Source: Sphingobacterium multivorum (GTDB lineage: Bacteria; Bacteroidota; Bacteroidia; Sphingobacteriales; Sphingobacteriaceae). Taken from it: a DNA stretch of 64,000 nt. The position numbers and the translations under genes were made by a program. Location of the stretch: NCBI RefSeq assembly GCF_039511225.1, contig NZ_CP154261.1:2418001-2482000 (forward strand). The letters are read 5' to 3'. Shown here piece by piece: positions 35,243 to 44,692 of the stretch. Position 1 is the stretch's first letter. Each line of letters begins with the position of its first letter. The notes beneath the pieces were generated by a model. The model did no database searches, was not told the origin of the DNA, and saw only the letters and a program-made list of their open reading frames with translations.

Positions 35243-36079
35243 ATGGCGGACAGCAAAAAATAGAGGCTATTATATCCTAGACAATAATAAAACATCAATT
35301 TATAATGCCCTTGCTGTCAATCTACTGATAGCGCTGACCAAATTTATCGCCGCATCTTTTACCAACAGTTCTTCTATGATTTCTGAAGGAATTCATTCCA
35401 CAGTTGATACGGCTAATCAGCTGTTGATATTATATGGATTGAAACGTAGTAAAAAGGCGCCCGACCAGTCTCATCCCTTTGGTTATGGAAAAGAGCTTTA
35501 TTTTTGGTCCTTTGTGTTTTCTATTCTCATATTCGGTTTGGGTGGAGCGCTGTCCATCTATCAGGGATTGATGCATATACGGGAGCCCGAATTGATGAAA
35601 GATCCTTTCTGGAATATATCGTCTTGATTCTCTCGCTTATTTTTGAGGGTACTTCTTTTATTATTGCTGTAAAAGCATTCAACAAAGCCCGAAAGGGGGT
35701 TGGCTGGTGGGATGCGATCATTAAAAGCAAAGACCCCTCCAGTTTTCTTGTTGTTTTTGAGGATGGAGCAGCAGTGACGGGACTATTGATTGTCATGATC
35801 CTCATGTCGCTAAGCCATTCCCTGCAGATTCCCGAATTGGATGGATTAGCTTCTGTAATTGTTGGGGTGCTGTTGGTTTTTGTTTCGTTTATTCTCGCCA
35901 GGGAAAGTCGGAGCTTGCTGTCTACCTATCAGTCTCCTGAAGACGTTATACTGATGCTTATCATTGATTTTAAGGATGATCTTGATACAGAAGATATTAC
36001 CGAAGCAATTGCCCGCATCCGTACACGCATTAAAACCGAATTTCAATTTATCCATTATGTCATTATCCAACCAGAATAA
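35243..36079 (+). pseudogene. cation diffusion facilitator, frameshifted
   Basis: A CDF metal transporter is spread over two frames. The first (to the stop at 35625-35627) holds SSSMISEGIHSTVDTANQLL and SHPFGYGKELYFWSF, with the metal-site D and H residues; the second (about 35612-36079) continues with YIVLILSLIFEGTSFIIAVK and ends in IHYVIIQPE. Restoring one base near 35611-35616 rejoins FWN with YIVLIL. A second lesion may sit at the front: ATGGCGGACAGC at 35243 codes the expected MADSKK but hits TAG at once. If these are real, the transporter is dead. Confidence 0.82.
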
Positions 36080-36231
36080 ATTCTATTCATTCAATTCCTG
36101 TAAAATTCCGCGCTAAGGGGCGTAACGGCCTGTTGTGATTTTACTGTAGGCTATAGGTAAAGTGAAAAATTTTTATAAACTTCGGAAAGTTTACCAAAGG
36201 AGGGAATGGAAAACGTTTCAATTATCGATCA

Positions 36232-37197
36232 ATGAATGGGTATAGAATTTTAGGAATAGCTTTCATTAGTTTTGCAATTATATCCTGTGGAAAAAATGAT
36301 TTATCACAGGATAATTTAGGTACTGGAGAGGAGGGAAAGAATGGGACTAGCCCGGGACCGGCCCCGGAAAACAAAGTTCCGGAGCTTAGCATATGGCATT
36401 GGGGCTCTGAAAGACGTCCTTATGGTATCAACAATGTGATTATGGATGACGCCAGGATGAGGGAAACCATTGACAGCTATATTCAAAATAAAGTTACTCG
36501 GGTATATGGCGGATATTCGAAAATTCCTGCACACCCGATACAGAAAGAAAATCTTGCCAAATGGAACAGAAAACTTAAACAACTGGGCATAAAATCTATT
36601 TATCTAATCGGAAATGAACAGTGGATATATCCTGAAAATCGTCAAATGATGATAGATTATATTCTGGAATATTACGTTAAATTTAATCTTTCCGTCGATG
36701 TAGATGCAAAACTTCAAGGTTTGCATTTGGATCTTGAGCCACATCAGCTAAAAGAATGGAGTGCAGCATCTATACATAGGAAGCGTGAACTTTTGTATTT
36801 ATTGAAAGATACCTACCGAGATCTTAGGCTAACCTTACTACATTATGGGATGGAAAAGGATGAAATAATGGCTGATATTCCAACTTGGTTTGATGAAATG
36901 AGTGCTATCGGCTGGGCATCAGAAATCGAAAAATACAATTGGTTTAACGATACAATGAACTACATCAACGGATTCACCATTATGGCTTATGAATTAGCAT
37001 CAATACCAACCATCGTTCAGCGTACCAATTGGGAAAGGAATAATTTTAAAGCAAACATTCAAATCGGACTCGATGCTGATGAGATAGGTCGTATCTGGAA
37101 TAGCAAATCAGCCATAATTAATGCATTGCGGGAAATTAATGTGCAAACCCAAGCGCCAATTGCTGTCCATAATTATACGACATTTATGGAACAATAG
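36232..37197 (+). CDS. TIM-barrel-like lipoprotein, glycosidase-like
   Basis: 321 residues; signal with lipobox (AIISCGKN). After a glycine/proline-rich linker, the body alternates strands and helices in a barrel pattern: SIWHWGSERRPYGINNVIM, NKVTRVYGGYSKIPA, IKSIYLIGNEQWIYP, then GLHLDLEPHQLKEW, which resembles the acid-rich strand 4 of GH18-like enzymes, and INGFTIMAYELASIP. I do not recognise the family; an acidic glycosidase-like site is inferred from LDLEP. It lies 3 kb upstream of the exopolysaccharide operon, with an AraC regulator between. Confidence 0.5.
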   Translation: MNGYRILGIAFISFAIISCGKNDLSQDNLGTGEEGKNGTSPGPAPENKVPELSIWHWGSERRPYGINNVIMDDARMRETIDSYIQNKVTRVYGGYSKIPAHPIQKENLAKWNRKLKQLGIKSIYLIGNEQWIYPENRQMMIDYILEYYVKFNLSVDVDAKLQGLHLDLEPHQLKEWSAASIHRKRELLYLLKDTYRDLRLTLLHYGMEKDEIMADIPTWFDEMSAIGWASEIEKYNWFNDTMNYINGFTIMAYELASIPTIVQRTNWERNNFKANIQIGLDADEIGRIWNSKSAIINALREINVQTQAPIAVHNYTTFMEQ

Positions 37198-37406
37198 CGG
37201 TTTCAGGTGAAATTCCATATTTATTAAGGAAATATCTTATTATTAATTGAAACTTGGTCGTGATAAGATAGTTATTGGTCAAATTTGATGTTCGATGTTG
37301 CGATGTAGTTGAATAGCTACAGAAAAAACAAGTCTAGGATATTTGATAAGTTTAACTGACTGATTTTTCTATTTTAGCCATCAATTCTAATTCCAGCCTG
37401 ATCGCC

Positions 37407-38528
37407 ATGAAAGGGAGGGAATTCAGAAGATCGCTAAAAGATATGTTTGTTACGACCCTAACCATAATAACGCTATTTTGCGCAGGCTATCTCCTCTTTT
37501 TGAATTGTTCGAAAAGACAGATGTTATGCAACAAATTCCTGATGATTTTCTTGCTAATTACCGCATGTCATCAAATTTTAATTTGTGGTTTAAAGATTTG
37601 GTCAGCGGACGAGGTCTATTTGGTCCTTTGCTTACCCTTTGGGCTACTGTTTGGGCCCGCTATTTTATTGTTGGTAAGTAGCTTAAAGTCCAAAAATATA
37701 GGTTGGCAGTTTATTTTCCACTTTATACCATTTGTCGGTAGCTTATTGTTGTTTGGTATTGTAAAATTGAAATGGTGGATCTTAGATGGATTTGATGTTG
37801 ACGACATCTTGTTGGTTCACTTAATGTCATTCGTGCATTTTTCCAGTTATCTGACGTATGTGGGGTTAAAAAATCAGCAGGAAACGGGTGTAGATCTATT
37901 TAGGCTGATGAAAAGATATGGGATTAAAGTTTATTTTCCTATCGTATTTATATTTCTACTCATTGTAGAAATTCTGATTATGATCGGTCACTATAGAAAT
38001 GTCATTATCCATGAGATATTTGTGCTTTCATTTTTTTTAACGTTCCTTTCGTCTTTGTTTATATTTTATTTCACTTATCTGCGACAATATGAGGGAACAA
38101 ATTCAGAAGAACTCACATTAACCATCGCAGTAAGCGATGCATTATTGTGTAAAATAGAAAATATTGACTCGAATGTAACATCGTTGGATAAACGGGAACA
38201 GCTTTATCGTCGACAGCTCGAACAGTTTATCCATACCAAAGCTTATTTGGATACCGAACTTAATAAGGAGAAGTTCAGTCATCAGCTTGGAATACCGCTG
38301 AACAATATATCTCCGTTCCTTAAAAAGGAGTTCGGCAGAGGATTTAATGCCTTTATTAACCACCTTCGCGTGAATTATGCAGCAAAACAGTTGAAAAATA
38401 CTGAACTTCAAACGACAGTTGATCATTTGAGTTTTGTCTGCGGATTCAATTCACGAGCTTCATTCTACAGAAGTTTTCAGGCCGAATTTGGCTGTACACC
38501 CCTACAGTTCTGCAAAACTGCTTCCTAG
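37407..38528 (+). CDS. membrane AraC-type transcriptional regulator
   Basis: 373 residues. The N-terminal 220 residues hold about seven hydrophobic segments (LTIITLFCAGYLLFLN, LVLCLPFGLLFGPAILLLV, VYFPIVFIFLLIVEILIMI and others). The C-terminal 110 residues are an AraC DNA-binding domain (LNKEKFSHQLGIPLNNISPF, FVCGFNSRASFYRSFQAEFG). Such membrane AraC proteins of Bacteroidota bind DNA from the membrane and read envelope signals. It lies directly upstream of the exopolysaccharide operon leader, so it is the first suspect as its regulator. Confidence 0.88.
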   Translation: MKGREFRRSLKDMFVTTLTIITLFCAGYLLFLNCSKRQMLCNKFLMIFLLITACHQILICGLKIWSADEVYLVLCLPFGLLFGPAILLLVSSLKSKNIGWQFIFHFIPFVGSLLLFGIVKLKWWILDGFDVDDILLVHLMSFVHFSSYLTYVGLKNQQETGVDLFRLMKRYGIKVYFPIVFIFLLIVEILIMIGHYRNVIIHEIFVLSFFLTFLSSLFIFYFTYLRQYEGTNSEELTLTIAVSDALLCKIENIDSNVTSLDKREQLYRRQLEQFIHTKAYLDTELNKEKFSHQLGIPLNNISPFLKKEFGRGFNAFINHLRVNYAAKQLKNTELQTTVDHLSFVCGFNSRASFYRSFQAEFGCTPLQFCKTAS

Positions 38529-38626
38529 CCATCTATTTTCTTTTTACTTTGAGTTGCATCTAGCCGCTAGGATTATGCTTTTTCGGTATAACTGCTGTCC
38601 CCATGAGCACCCGGTAAAGCGGTCCC

Positions 38627-38638
38627 ATTTTACCCCCT
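38627..38638. promoter_or_regulatory. ATTTTACCCCCT motif, second intergenic copy
   Basis: An exact copy of the 12-mer at 4848-4859 lies about 620 bp before the exopolysaccharide operon. A weak half-match (CACCC) lies about one to two helical turns upstream near 38609. Confidence 0.35.
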
Positions 38639-38641
38639 TAT

Positions 38642-38878
38642 AATATTCTTAAAATTTATCGGATTTCATGTCGTCGTTATTTGTTCGACCGCTTTGAAGA
38701 TGACGGCTTTGTCATTTCGGTTGTAGGCAATTTCAAGTATCAGACTTTATATTACCCTTATCCTTTAACCATATGTATTCAGGGAAAATTGTGCTGTATT
38801 TGAAAGGATCGCGAAGTGAACCGTTTTCAATGCTGTCCCTTACCGTTTGGATTGAAACGAAAGCTACAAAAGCCTAAC
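38642..38878 (+). other. coding-like open stretches without start, possible decayed gene
   Basis: In the 732 bp gap 38529-39260 two overlapping plus-strand frames look coding: one reads RYLFDRFEDDGFVISVVGNF up to a stop near 38803, another reads MYSGKIVLYLKGSRSEPF to a stop near 38878. No start codon or family is recognised; a frameshift between them would join them. It may be a gene remnant or chance. Confidence 0.2.
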
Positions 38879-38958
38879 GACGATCCGTCTCATCCGATGT
38901 GAATGGGAAATATGCTGGCTATCAGTCGAGATTCTTCTCATGGATCAAATTTTGTCTT

Positions 38959-39053
38959 TTTCAGATTGTCTCTTTTTCAACCAATCTGAAATCTTCTACC
39001 ATTTAAGATTTTAGTTTCACTGAAAATCTGCTTATTTTTTGTAAGCTGATTTT
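38959..39053 (+). promoter_or_regulatory. two hairpins in the leader of the exopolysaccharide operon
   Basis: Hairpin 1: TTTCAGATTG (38959-38968) with CAATCTGAAA (38982-38991), 10 bp, 13-base loop. Hairpin 2: AAAATCTGCTTA (39023-39034) with TAAGCTGATTTT (39042-39053), one mismatch, loop TTTTTTG. The AATCTG element occurs in both, so CAGATT of the first could also pair with the second. The T/G-rich stretch up to 39240 then leads into the first gene. No T tail marks a plain terminator. Confidence 0.4.
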
Positions 39054-39260
39054 GGTAGTTAATGTATTGATATTGTGGTTTTTGTGTTTTGTTTTTTTGT
39101 TTAATGCTTTGTCTTTGTTTTTATGGAAAATCGACCTATTTGAAAGTGAGACATTTTTTGTTTTGTGGATAATCAATTTTGTATCAGCGTTCCAATCACG
39201 ATGTTTTTGTGCTGTAGGACAAGCAATAATTATCTATTAAAAATTTAAATAACACAAAAA

Positions 39261-40433
39261 ATGTATTATGATTACTACCTCTATTATTTAAGCTACATAG
39301 GAGCTTTGTACAATGGTTACCCATTGGTCGTAAGGATTACCGCAGCCATGGTATTGGGGCTATTGGGCCTTGTCTTGTTCGGTATTGTCCGATTACTCTA
39401 TATCGGCTATCGCATTAACAGGACGGAAAAACAGCGGAGGAAAATTCGTGAGCATTTCGATGAAAAGTTGGCTTTTGTTATGACAGCAAAGAATAACTAT
39501 GATGTGGATGAAATCCGAGAACTGTTACACTACGATGTTTCGAGATCAAAAAAATGGAGAACGGATGCATTGACCGATATCGTTCTCCACGTAAAAAATG
39601 AGTCATTCAAAAGCGGTCGGCTAAATGAGCTTAATTACAAAAATTGTTTAGAAGCACTCAGACTCATGGGTTTTTGGGAAAAGCGTATGCGTACACCTGG
39701 ATTGTCCAAACGTAGGGAGGCTTTACAGGTTGTGGGTGAGTTCAACATTGGTGTGAACAGCGGCATTCTTTCCAAATCCATGTTTCATAAAGACAAAGAT
39801 CTACGAAAGACCGCACGAGATTTATATGCAAGTCAGGAAAATTATAATCCCTTTCGTTTTATGGAGGAGAATTTCGATGAAGCATTTACACAATTGGATA
39901 AATTGCGCCTTCATGCTACATTGTTGAAACGTTCGCGGGAAATTAAGCTTCCAAATCTTCTCCGTTGGATTAATAATTCCAGAAATGTTAACTATATCCA
40001 GTTCATTATACAGGAAATAGAGTTTTTTGAGCAAAAAGAAGCTTGTCCTGCTCTTCTTGAAATGTTGGAAACGCAGGAAAATAGAGATATCCGCGCACAA
40101 ATTGTTTTGACCTTGGGGAAGCTTGAATACAATGATGGTATTTCAGAGCTTATCAACCGATTTTCCCTTGAATCGTCTATTGTACGTGAGGCAATTGTGA
40201 AAGCAATGGGCAAATTGAAATCCAAGAAAGTCATCCCGTTTTTAACCGATACCTATTGCTTTTCTGACGATGATCATTTAAAAATGTTAATCGCCCGTTC
40301 CATCAAGGCACAGGGAAAAGAAGGGGAAATTTTACTTCTCCATCTTCAGGAGGAGGCGATTTTGCAGTCGCGTGAAAAGGAGAAATTACTGTTAAATCAA
40401 GTGTTTGCAGAAAGATTAGTTATATCAGTTTAA
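39261..40433 (+). CDS. membrane-anchored HEAT-repeat protein of EPS operon
   Basis: 390 residues. One hydrophobic anchor near the N-terminus (AAMVLGLLGLVLFGIVRLLY) leaves the rest in the cytosol. The C-terminal half is HEAT-like: RAQIVLTLGKLEYNDGISEL, IVREAIVKAMGKLKSKKVIP and LKMLIARSIKAQGKEGEILL. HEAT proteins form scaffolds; here it would dock to the glycosyltransferase whose gene starts 12 bp downstream. First gene of a five-gene run with gaps under 15 bp or overlaps, until a 140 bp break. Confidence 0.8.
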   Translation: MYYDYYLYYLSYIGALYNGYPLVVRITAAMVLGLLGLVLFGIVRLLYIGYRINRTEKQRRKIREHFDEKLAFVMTAKNNYDVDEIRELLHYDVSRSKKWRTDALTDIVLHVKNESFKSGRLNELNYKNCLEALRLMGFWEKRMRTPGLSKRREALQVVGEFNIGVNSGILSKSMFHKDKDLRKTARDLYASQENYNPFRFMEENFDEAFTQLDKLRLHATLLKRSREIKLPNLLRWINNSRNVNYIQFIIQEIEFFEQKEACPALLEMLETQENRDIRAQIVLTLGKLEYNDGISELINRFSLESSIVREAIVKAMGKLKSKKVIPFLTDTYCFSDDDHLKMLIARSIKAQGKEGEILLLHLQEEAILQSREKEKLLLNQVFAERLVISV

Positions 40434-40445
40434 AATTTATTTAAG

Positions 40446-41861
40446 ATGGTCTATTTTTTTACCTATCTCATTTATTTCTATGCCACGACATTGGGTATTT
40501 CCTATGTTGTACTTATGGTAATGAGCTATTATAATACCCTCCGTTATCGCTATCGATACACGAAGCGGGAAGAGAACTATTTGCTGGAGTTTCCCGATAA
40601 GGCGCCAGGAGTCTCTATTGTCGCACCTGCGTTTAATGAAGAGGTCATCATCTTGGATAGTGTCAATTCGCTGTTGAATCTCGATTACCCCAACTTTGAA
40701 GTTGTCGTCGTGAATGACGGTAGCAGAGACAAAACCTTGGATATCCTTTTAACGGAATTTGAGCTGGAAGAAGTTCCGTATTATCTGGTTTATAAAGTGA
40801 ATTGTAAACCTATTAAACGCGTGTTTCGGTCAAAAAATCCAGCATATAGCCGGCTGATCGTGTTGGATAAAGAAAATGGCGGAACAAAAGCGGATGCTAT
40901 CAATGCCGGGATCAATGTGGTTCAGAACGATTACTTTATCAATACCGATGTTGATTGTATTCTTGCTAAAGACAGCCTCAGTAAAATCGTCCTCCCTATT
41001 TTGGATTCAGAAAAACAGGTCATAGCCGTGGGGGCCACCATGCGTATGGCAAATGGCTGCCGGATCGAAAATGGCGAGATCACACGGGTAAGACCTCCGA
41101 AAAGTTTGATTCCTTTATTTCAGGAAACAGAATATTTAAGATCTTATCTGGTAGGAAAAATGGGATGGGATATGATCAATGCTGTTCCAAATGTTTCTGG
41201 AGGATTTGGCCTATTTGATTCTAAAGTGATTATTGCAGTAGGTGGTTTTGACTCTTCTTCGCATGCCGAAGACATGGATATCACTACGCGGATTTCTGCC
41301 TATATGCTTGAAAATAATCGTGAATATAGGATCGCTCAATGTCCTTACAGTTTGTGTTGGACTGAGGGACCGCCAAATTTAAGCATATTGAACCGTCAAA
41401 GAAGCCGTTGGGGAAGAGGCCTGTTTCAGTTTCTTGTCGATCACCGGAAAATGATTTTCAATAAGGATTATGGACGCTTAGGCTTTGTTGTATTACCCTA
41501 TATGATCATGTTCGAATTCCTAGCTCCTATTATCGAATTTACAGGTCTTCTATTCATGATTTTTCTGCTGATTACCCACCAGATCAACTTCGATACATTC
41601 TGGATGATGCTGCTGTATGCCTACCTTATTGGATTTTCAGTATCTGTTATCACAGTTTCCTACGATCTGGTTTTGGGAAAACTTTACCGGAACTTTTGGG
41701 AATATCTCAAGCTGGTATTATTCTCAGCATTTGAACCGATATTATATCACCCGTTTGTCATCATTTTCACCTTGCGGGGCTATATACAATATTTAACACG
41801 GAAAGATATCAAATGGGGAAATATGACTCGTAAGGGGTTTTCTCAGACAAAAAATGCTTAA
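40446..41861 (+). CDS. processive family 2 glycosyltransferase, EPS synthase
   Basis: 471 residues. An N-terminal membrane helix, a GT2 catalytic domain, and at least three C-terminal helices (MIFLLITHQINF, LLYAYLIGFSVSVITVSY). All processive-synthase motifs are present: PAFNEE then VVVNDGSRDKT (D91), NTDVD (D168, D170), the catalytic pair AEDMD (E275, D276), and Q318RSRW. This is the architecture of PgaC, BcsA and hyaluronan synthases, which polymerise a UDP-sugar and extrude the chain. No PilZ domain is visible. Product sugar is unknown. Confidence 0.92.
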   Translation: MVYFFTYLIYFYATTLGISYVVLMVMSYYNTLRYRYRYTKREENYLLEFPDKAPGVSIVAPAFNEEVIILDSVNSLLNLDYPNFEVVVVNDGSRDKTLDILLTEFELEEVPYYLVYKVNCKPIKRVFRSKNPAYSRLIVLDKENGGTKADAINAGINVVQNDYFINTDVDCILAKDSLSKIVLPILDSEKQVIAVGATMRMANGCRIENGEITRVRPPKSLIPLFQETEYLRSYLVGKMGWDMINAVPNVSGGFGLFDSKVIIAVGGFDSSSHAEDMDITTRISAYMLENNREYRIAQCPYSLCWTEGPPNLSILNRQRSRWGRGLFQFLVDHRKMIFNKDYGRLGFVVLPYMIMFEFLAPIIEFTGLLFMIFLLITHQINFDTFWMMLLYAYLIGFSVSVITVSYDLVLGKLYRNFWEYLKLVLFSAFEPILYHPFVIIFTLRGYIQYLTRKDIKWGNMTRKGFSQTKNA

Positions 41862-41872
41862 ATGAATTAATA

Positions 41873-44692
41873 ATGTTTAAAAATATCCATAAAACGAAGT
41901 TACTTTTAGCTCTTTCAGCATCAATTTATTTCACTCCGGTTGCTTACGGGCAGCGGGCATCGACCACAATTGATAGAAATGAAAAGGCCTACGAAATAAA
42001 CGAATTATATAAACAGGGGAAATGGGATACGGGAAAGAAGATCGCAGATGCTATTCTCGAAAAAAATCCGGAGGATTCAGATATGCGTATGCTTGTGGGG
42101 AAATATTATATTCACCGCAAGGACTATAGCCGAGCAAGATATGAGCTTGTCAAATCCCTCAAATCGGCGCCCGCAAATGTCGAGTCTAAGCATATGTTGG
42201 TAGCTGTTGAAACAGAGACCGGTCGATATTCAAGTGCAATTTGCTACGTCAATGAATTGTTGGAGGTTAATCCCTATTGGAAAGGGCTTTGGCGTAAGAA
42301 AATTGAGCTCTACCGTCACCTGGGTAATCATGTGGAGGCAGACCGCTTGCTCAAGCGGATTTCCCAAATCTATCCGGAGGATAGCCAGCTAAAAAAAGAT
42401 CAGGCTTATCTGGTCGAACAGCGGCTTCTGCAGGTAAAAAAGGAAGGGAAGATGGATCAATCTATTGAAGCGACTAAGAAAATGATTGATGAGCGTCCAC
42501 TTCAATACTGGAACTATATGCCTTTAATCGACAGCTACATTAAGGTTGGAGATTATGCCAATGCCCTGGTTTATACTGAACGAGCGTTACATCAATTTCC
42601 TGCAAGTGATGCGCTGTTTCAGAAGAAAATCGCTATCCTTGAGCACGATCAACGTTATCCTGAGATTCTATCGCTCCTCAATGCCCGCATCAAAGGTGGA
42701 GCCGGAAATATCCCTATGCTGCAGAAACAATATCGCTATTTCCTAAAGGAAACGGCACGGAGTGCTAAAAATAATGAACCAGCAACACTTTACGGAAAAA
42801 TTTTTGAGGAAGCACCAAAAAACAAGGAAGCTTTTAATTATGTGTTCAACGACCTTCTAGCGAAATCACAATACGACGAAGCACTTGCAGTGCTGAAGAA
42901 GCACAAGGTGCATGTGGGCGGTAGCAAACGAATCGATATGCTAGAACTTATGGTTCACAAAAGAATGGGAAATCAGTCCAGGGTAACCGCGTTGACCAAA
43001 TATCTCTTTACTAAATATCCCGGAGATACGGAACTCAGAGAGTCAGTTGTTGGAATCAGCCTTCAGGAGGCCAAGAACAATGTGTTGGAGAGTAATGTGG
43101 CAGAGGCAATCCTGGACTGGCAGGAAGCAATACGCTATGGCGACCCAGAATCTATACGTATTGCAAAACGTGGGCTTTACGGCGCTTACATGACATCGGG
43201 ACGCTACGGCGAAGCACTTTTGAGCTTGAATGATTTGCTATCTGCTGAGCCGGATAACCTAGATCTACTGTTAAAGAAATCTGAGATTTACATGAAACAG
43301 GGCGCATATAAGCTTGCGCTGGAGACCTATGAGCAGGTGCTAACAAAGTCATTGCCCGAAGATCGCCAACGTTATATCGGTGGTTACAGCGAAATGATTT
43401 CACCAATAGTCAGAAGTATGCGTGAGGATTATAAGCTTCCTGAAGCGCAGCGACTGGTCAAAGGATGGCTTATTATTGACCCCACCAATCAAGAAGCACT
43501 GCTCAATATGATCAATATCAGCTTTATGTTAAAGGATCAGGAAGCGATGCTTCTGTATGCACAACGTGCCGAAAAACAATACGATGATCCTAAGTTCAAA
43601 ATTAAATTGGCGGAGGCACTAAACCAACAGCCCGAACAAATTCCTCATTCTTGGAAGATGCTTCATGAACAGGTGGAAAAACGCCCTTACCATGAACCAT
43701 TGGTTAATACGTTTGTTAGCACAACGCAGGTGTATGCTAAGCAGCTGCTCAATGAAAAGAATCACCAGGCCGCGCTATCCGTTATTGACAAAGGATTACT
43801 GTGTAAAGACAACAAAGATCTTAAGCATTTAAAAGGTCTCGCTTTCGAAGGTCTTCGAAACTTTGATTCCGCGTATTACTATCAGAAGTTCTACGAACCG
43901 TCGCTCCTTGAATTGGATGATTTCAAAGCACATCTCAATTATTTAGCGCAGAAAACTTTTGAAAATTATATTGCCATTTCGCATTTACGTGCAAGATTTG
44001 GTGATGATAATAGAATATCCTCAATTTCCTCTTTCGAATATGGACGCTTGCTAGCGGATGGTTCTTCCTATGTGGGACGTTTACACTATACAGGCAGGGA
44101 GGAAGGTAAAGGGGTACAAGCGCAGGTGGAGTGGAGCAGACCCTGGACTACTAAATTCTCAACACGAATTGACGCTGCCCTTGCCAACAAATATTTTGCA
44201 AAGATCGCTGTTGATGCAGCAGGGCTTTACGAGTGGAAACCTACTTGGGAAGCAGAGGTTGGTCTTGGTTATAGAAGATTTTTTACTGGACAGCACCTTT
44301 TCAACCTTAATGTGGGCTTGACGAAAGAAATTGCTGATTTTCGTCTGGGAGCTAAATGGAACAACTACTTGCTGGACAGCGAAGGGGAGCGTATTTACCT
44401 ATATAGTGTGCTTGCAAAGGCGCAGTATTTTATGAACAACCGAAAAAACTATCTTATAGCGACTGGAAGTATAGGTAGCGCGCCGGATGCCGACCTATTG
44501 AACAATCAGCTATATAATAGTTTCAATGTTTTTAATGCGATGGTCGGTGCGGGTGTGGGCAGGTCGTTTTCGAAAAATGTAAGTGCAAGCATGATGGGTA
44601 CTTGGTATAATTTCCAAGCTGCAGGCACTGTCAATGGAAGCAATTACAAAAACTTGTATAACCTTTATGTTCAGCTTCATGTCTCATTTTAA
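41873..44692 (+). CDS. TPR and YaiO-type outer-membrane barrel protein
   Basis: 939 residues with a signal peptide (LLLALSASIYFTPVAYGQ). Residues about 30-690 are TPR repeats (KIADAILEKNPEDSDMRMLV, YSRARYELVKSLKSAPANVE, ALVYTERALHQFPASDALFQ). Residues about 700-939 form a beta-barrel of the YaiO family: GRLLADGSSYVGRLHYTGRE and repeated alternating strands, ending in VQLHVSF with the C-terminal phenylalanine typical of outer-membrane barrels. The layout mirrors PgaA, the outer-membrane exporter with periplasmic TPRs. It likely guides and exports the polymer. Its stop overlaps the next start. Confidence 0.88.
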   Translation: MFKNIHKTKLLLALSASIYFTPVAYGQRASTTIDRNEKAYEINELYKQGKWDTGKKIADAILEKNPEDSDMRMLVGKYYIHRKDYSRARYELVKSLKSAPANVESKHMLVAVETETGRYSSAICYVNELLEVNPYWKGLWRKKIELYRHLGNHVEADRLLKRISQIYPEDSQLKKDQAYLVEQRLLQVKKEGKMDQSIEATKKMIDERPLQYWNYMPLIDSYIKVGDYANALVYTERALHQFPASDALFQKKIAILEHDQRYPEILSLLNARIKGGAGNIPMLQKQYRYFLKETARSAKNNEPATLYGKIFEEAPKNKEAFNYVFNDLLAKSQYDEALAVLKKHKVHVGGSKRIDMLELMVHKRMGNQSRVTALTKYLFTKYPGDTELRESVVGISLQEAKNNVLESNVAEAILDWQEAIRYGDPESIRIAKRGLYGAYMTSGRYGEALLSLNDLLSAEPDNLDLLLKKSEIYMKQGAYKLALETYEQVLTKSLPEDRQRYIGGYSEMISPIVRSMREDYKLPEAQRLVKGWLIIDPTNQEALLNMINISFMLKDQEAMLLYAQRAEKQYDDPKFKIKLAEALNQQPEQIPHSWKMLHEQVEKRPYHEPLVNTFVSTTQVYAKQLLNEKNHQAALSVIDKGLLCKDNKDLKHLKGLAFEGLRNFDSAYYYQKFYEPSLLELDDFKAHLNYLAQKTFENYIAISHLRARFGDDNRISSISSFEYGRLLADGSSYVGRLHYTGREEGKGVQAQVEWSRPWTTKFSTRIDAALANKYFAKIAVDAAGLYEWKPTWEAEVGLGYRRFFTGQHLFNLNVGLTKEIADFRLGAKWNNYLLDSEGERIYLYSVLAKAQYFMNNRKNYLIATGSIGSAPDADLLNNQLYNSFNVFNAMVGAGVGRSFSKNVSASMMGTWYNFQAAGTVNGSNYKNLYNLYVQLHVSF

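Noticed and set aside
39052-39240. 62-codon hydrophobic plus-strand frame before the EPS operon
   Set aside because: Starts with TTG in a T/G-rich stretch, where hydrophobic codons arise by composition; better seen as leader RNA.
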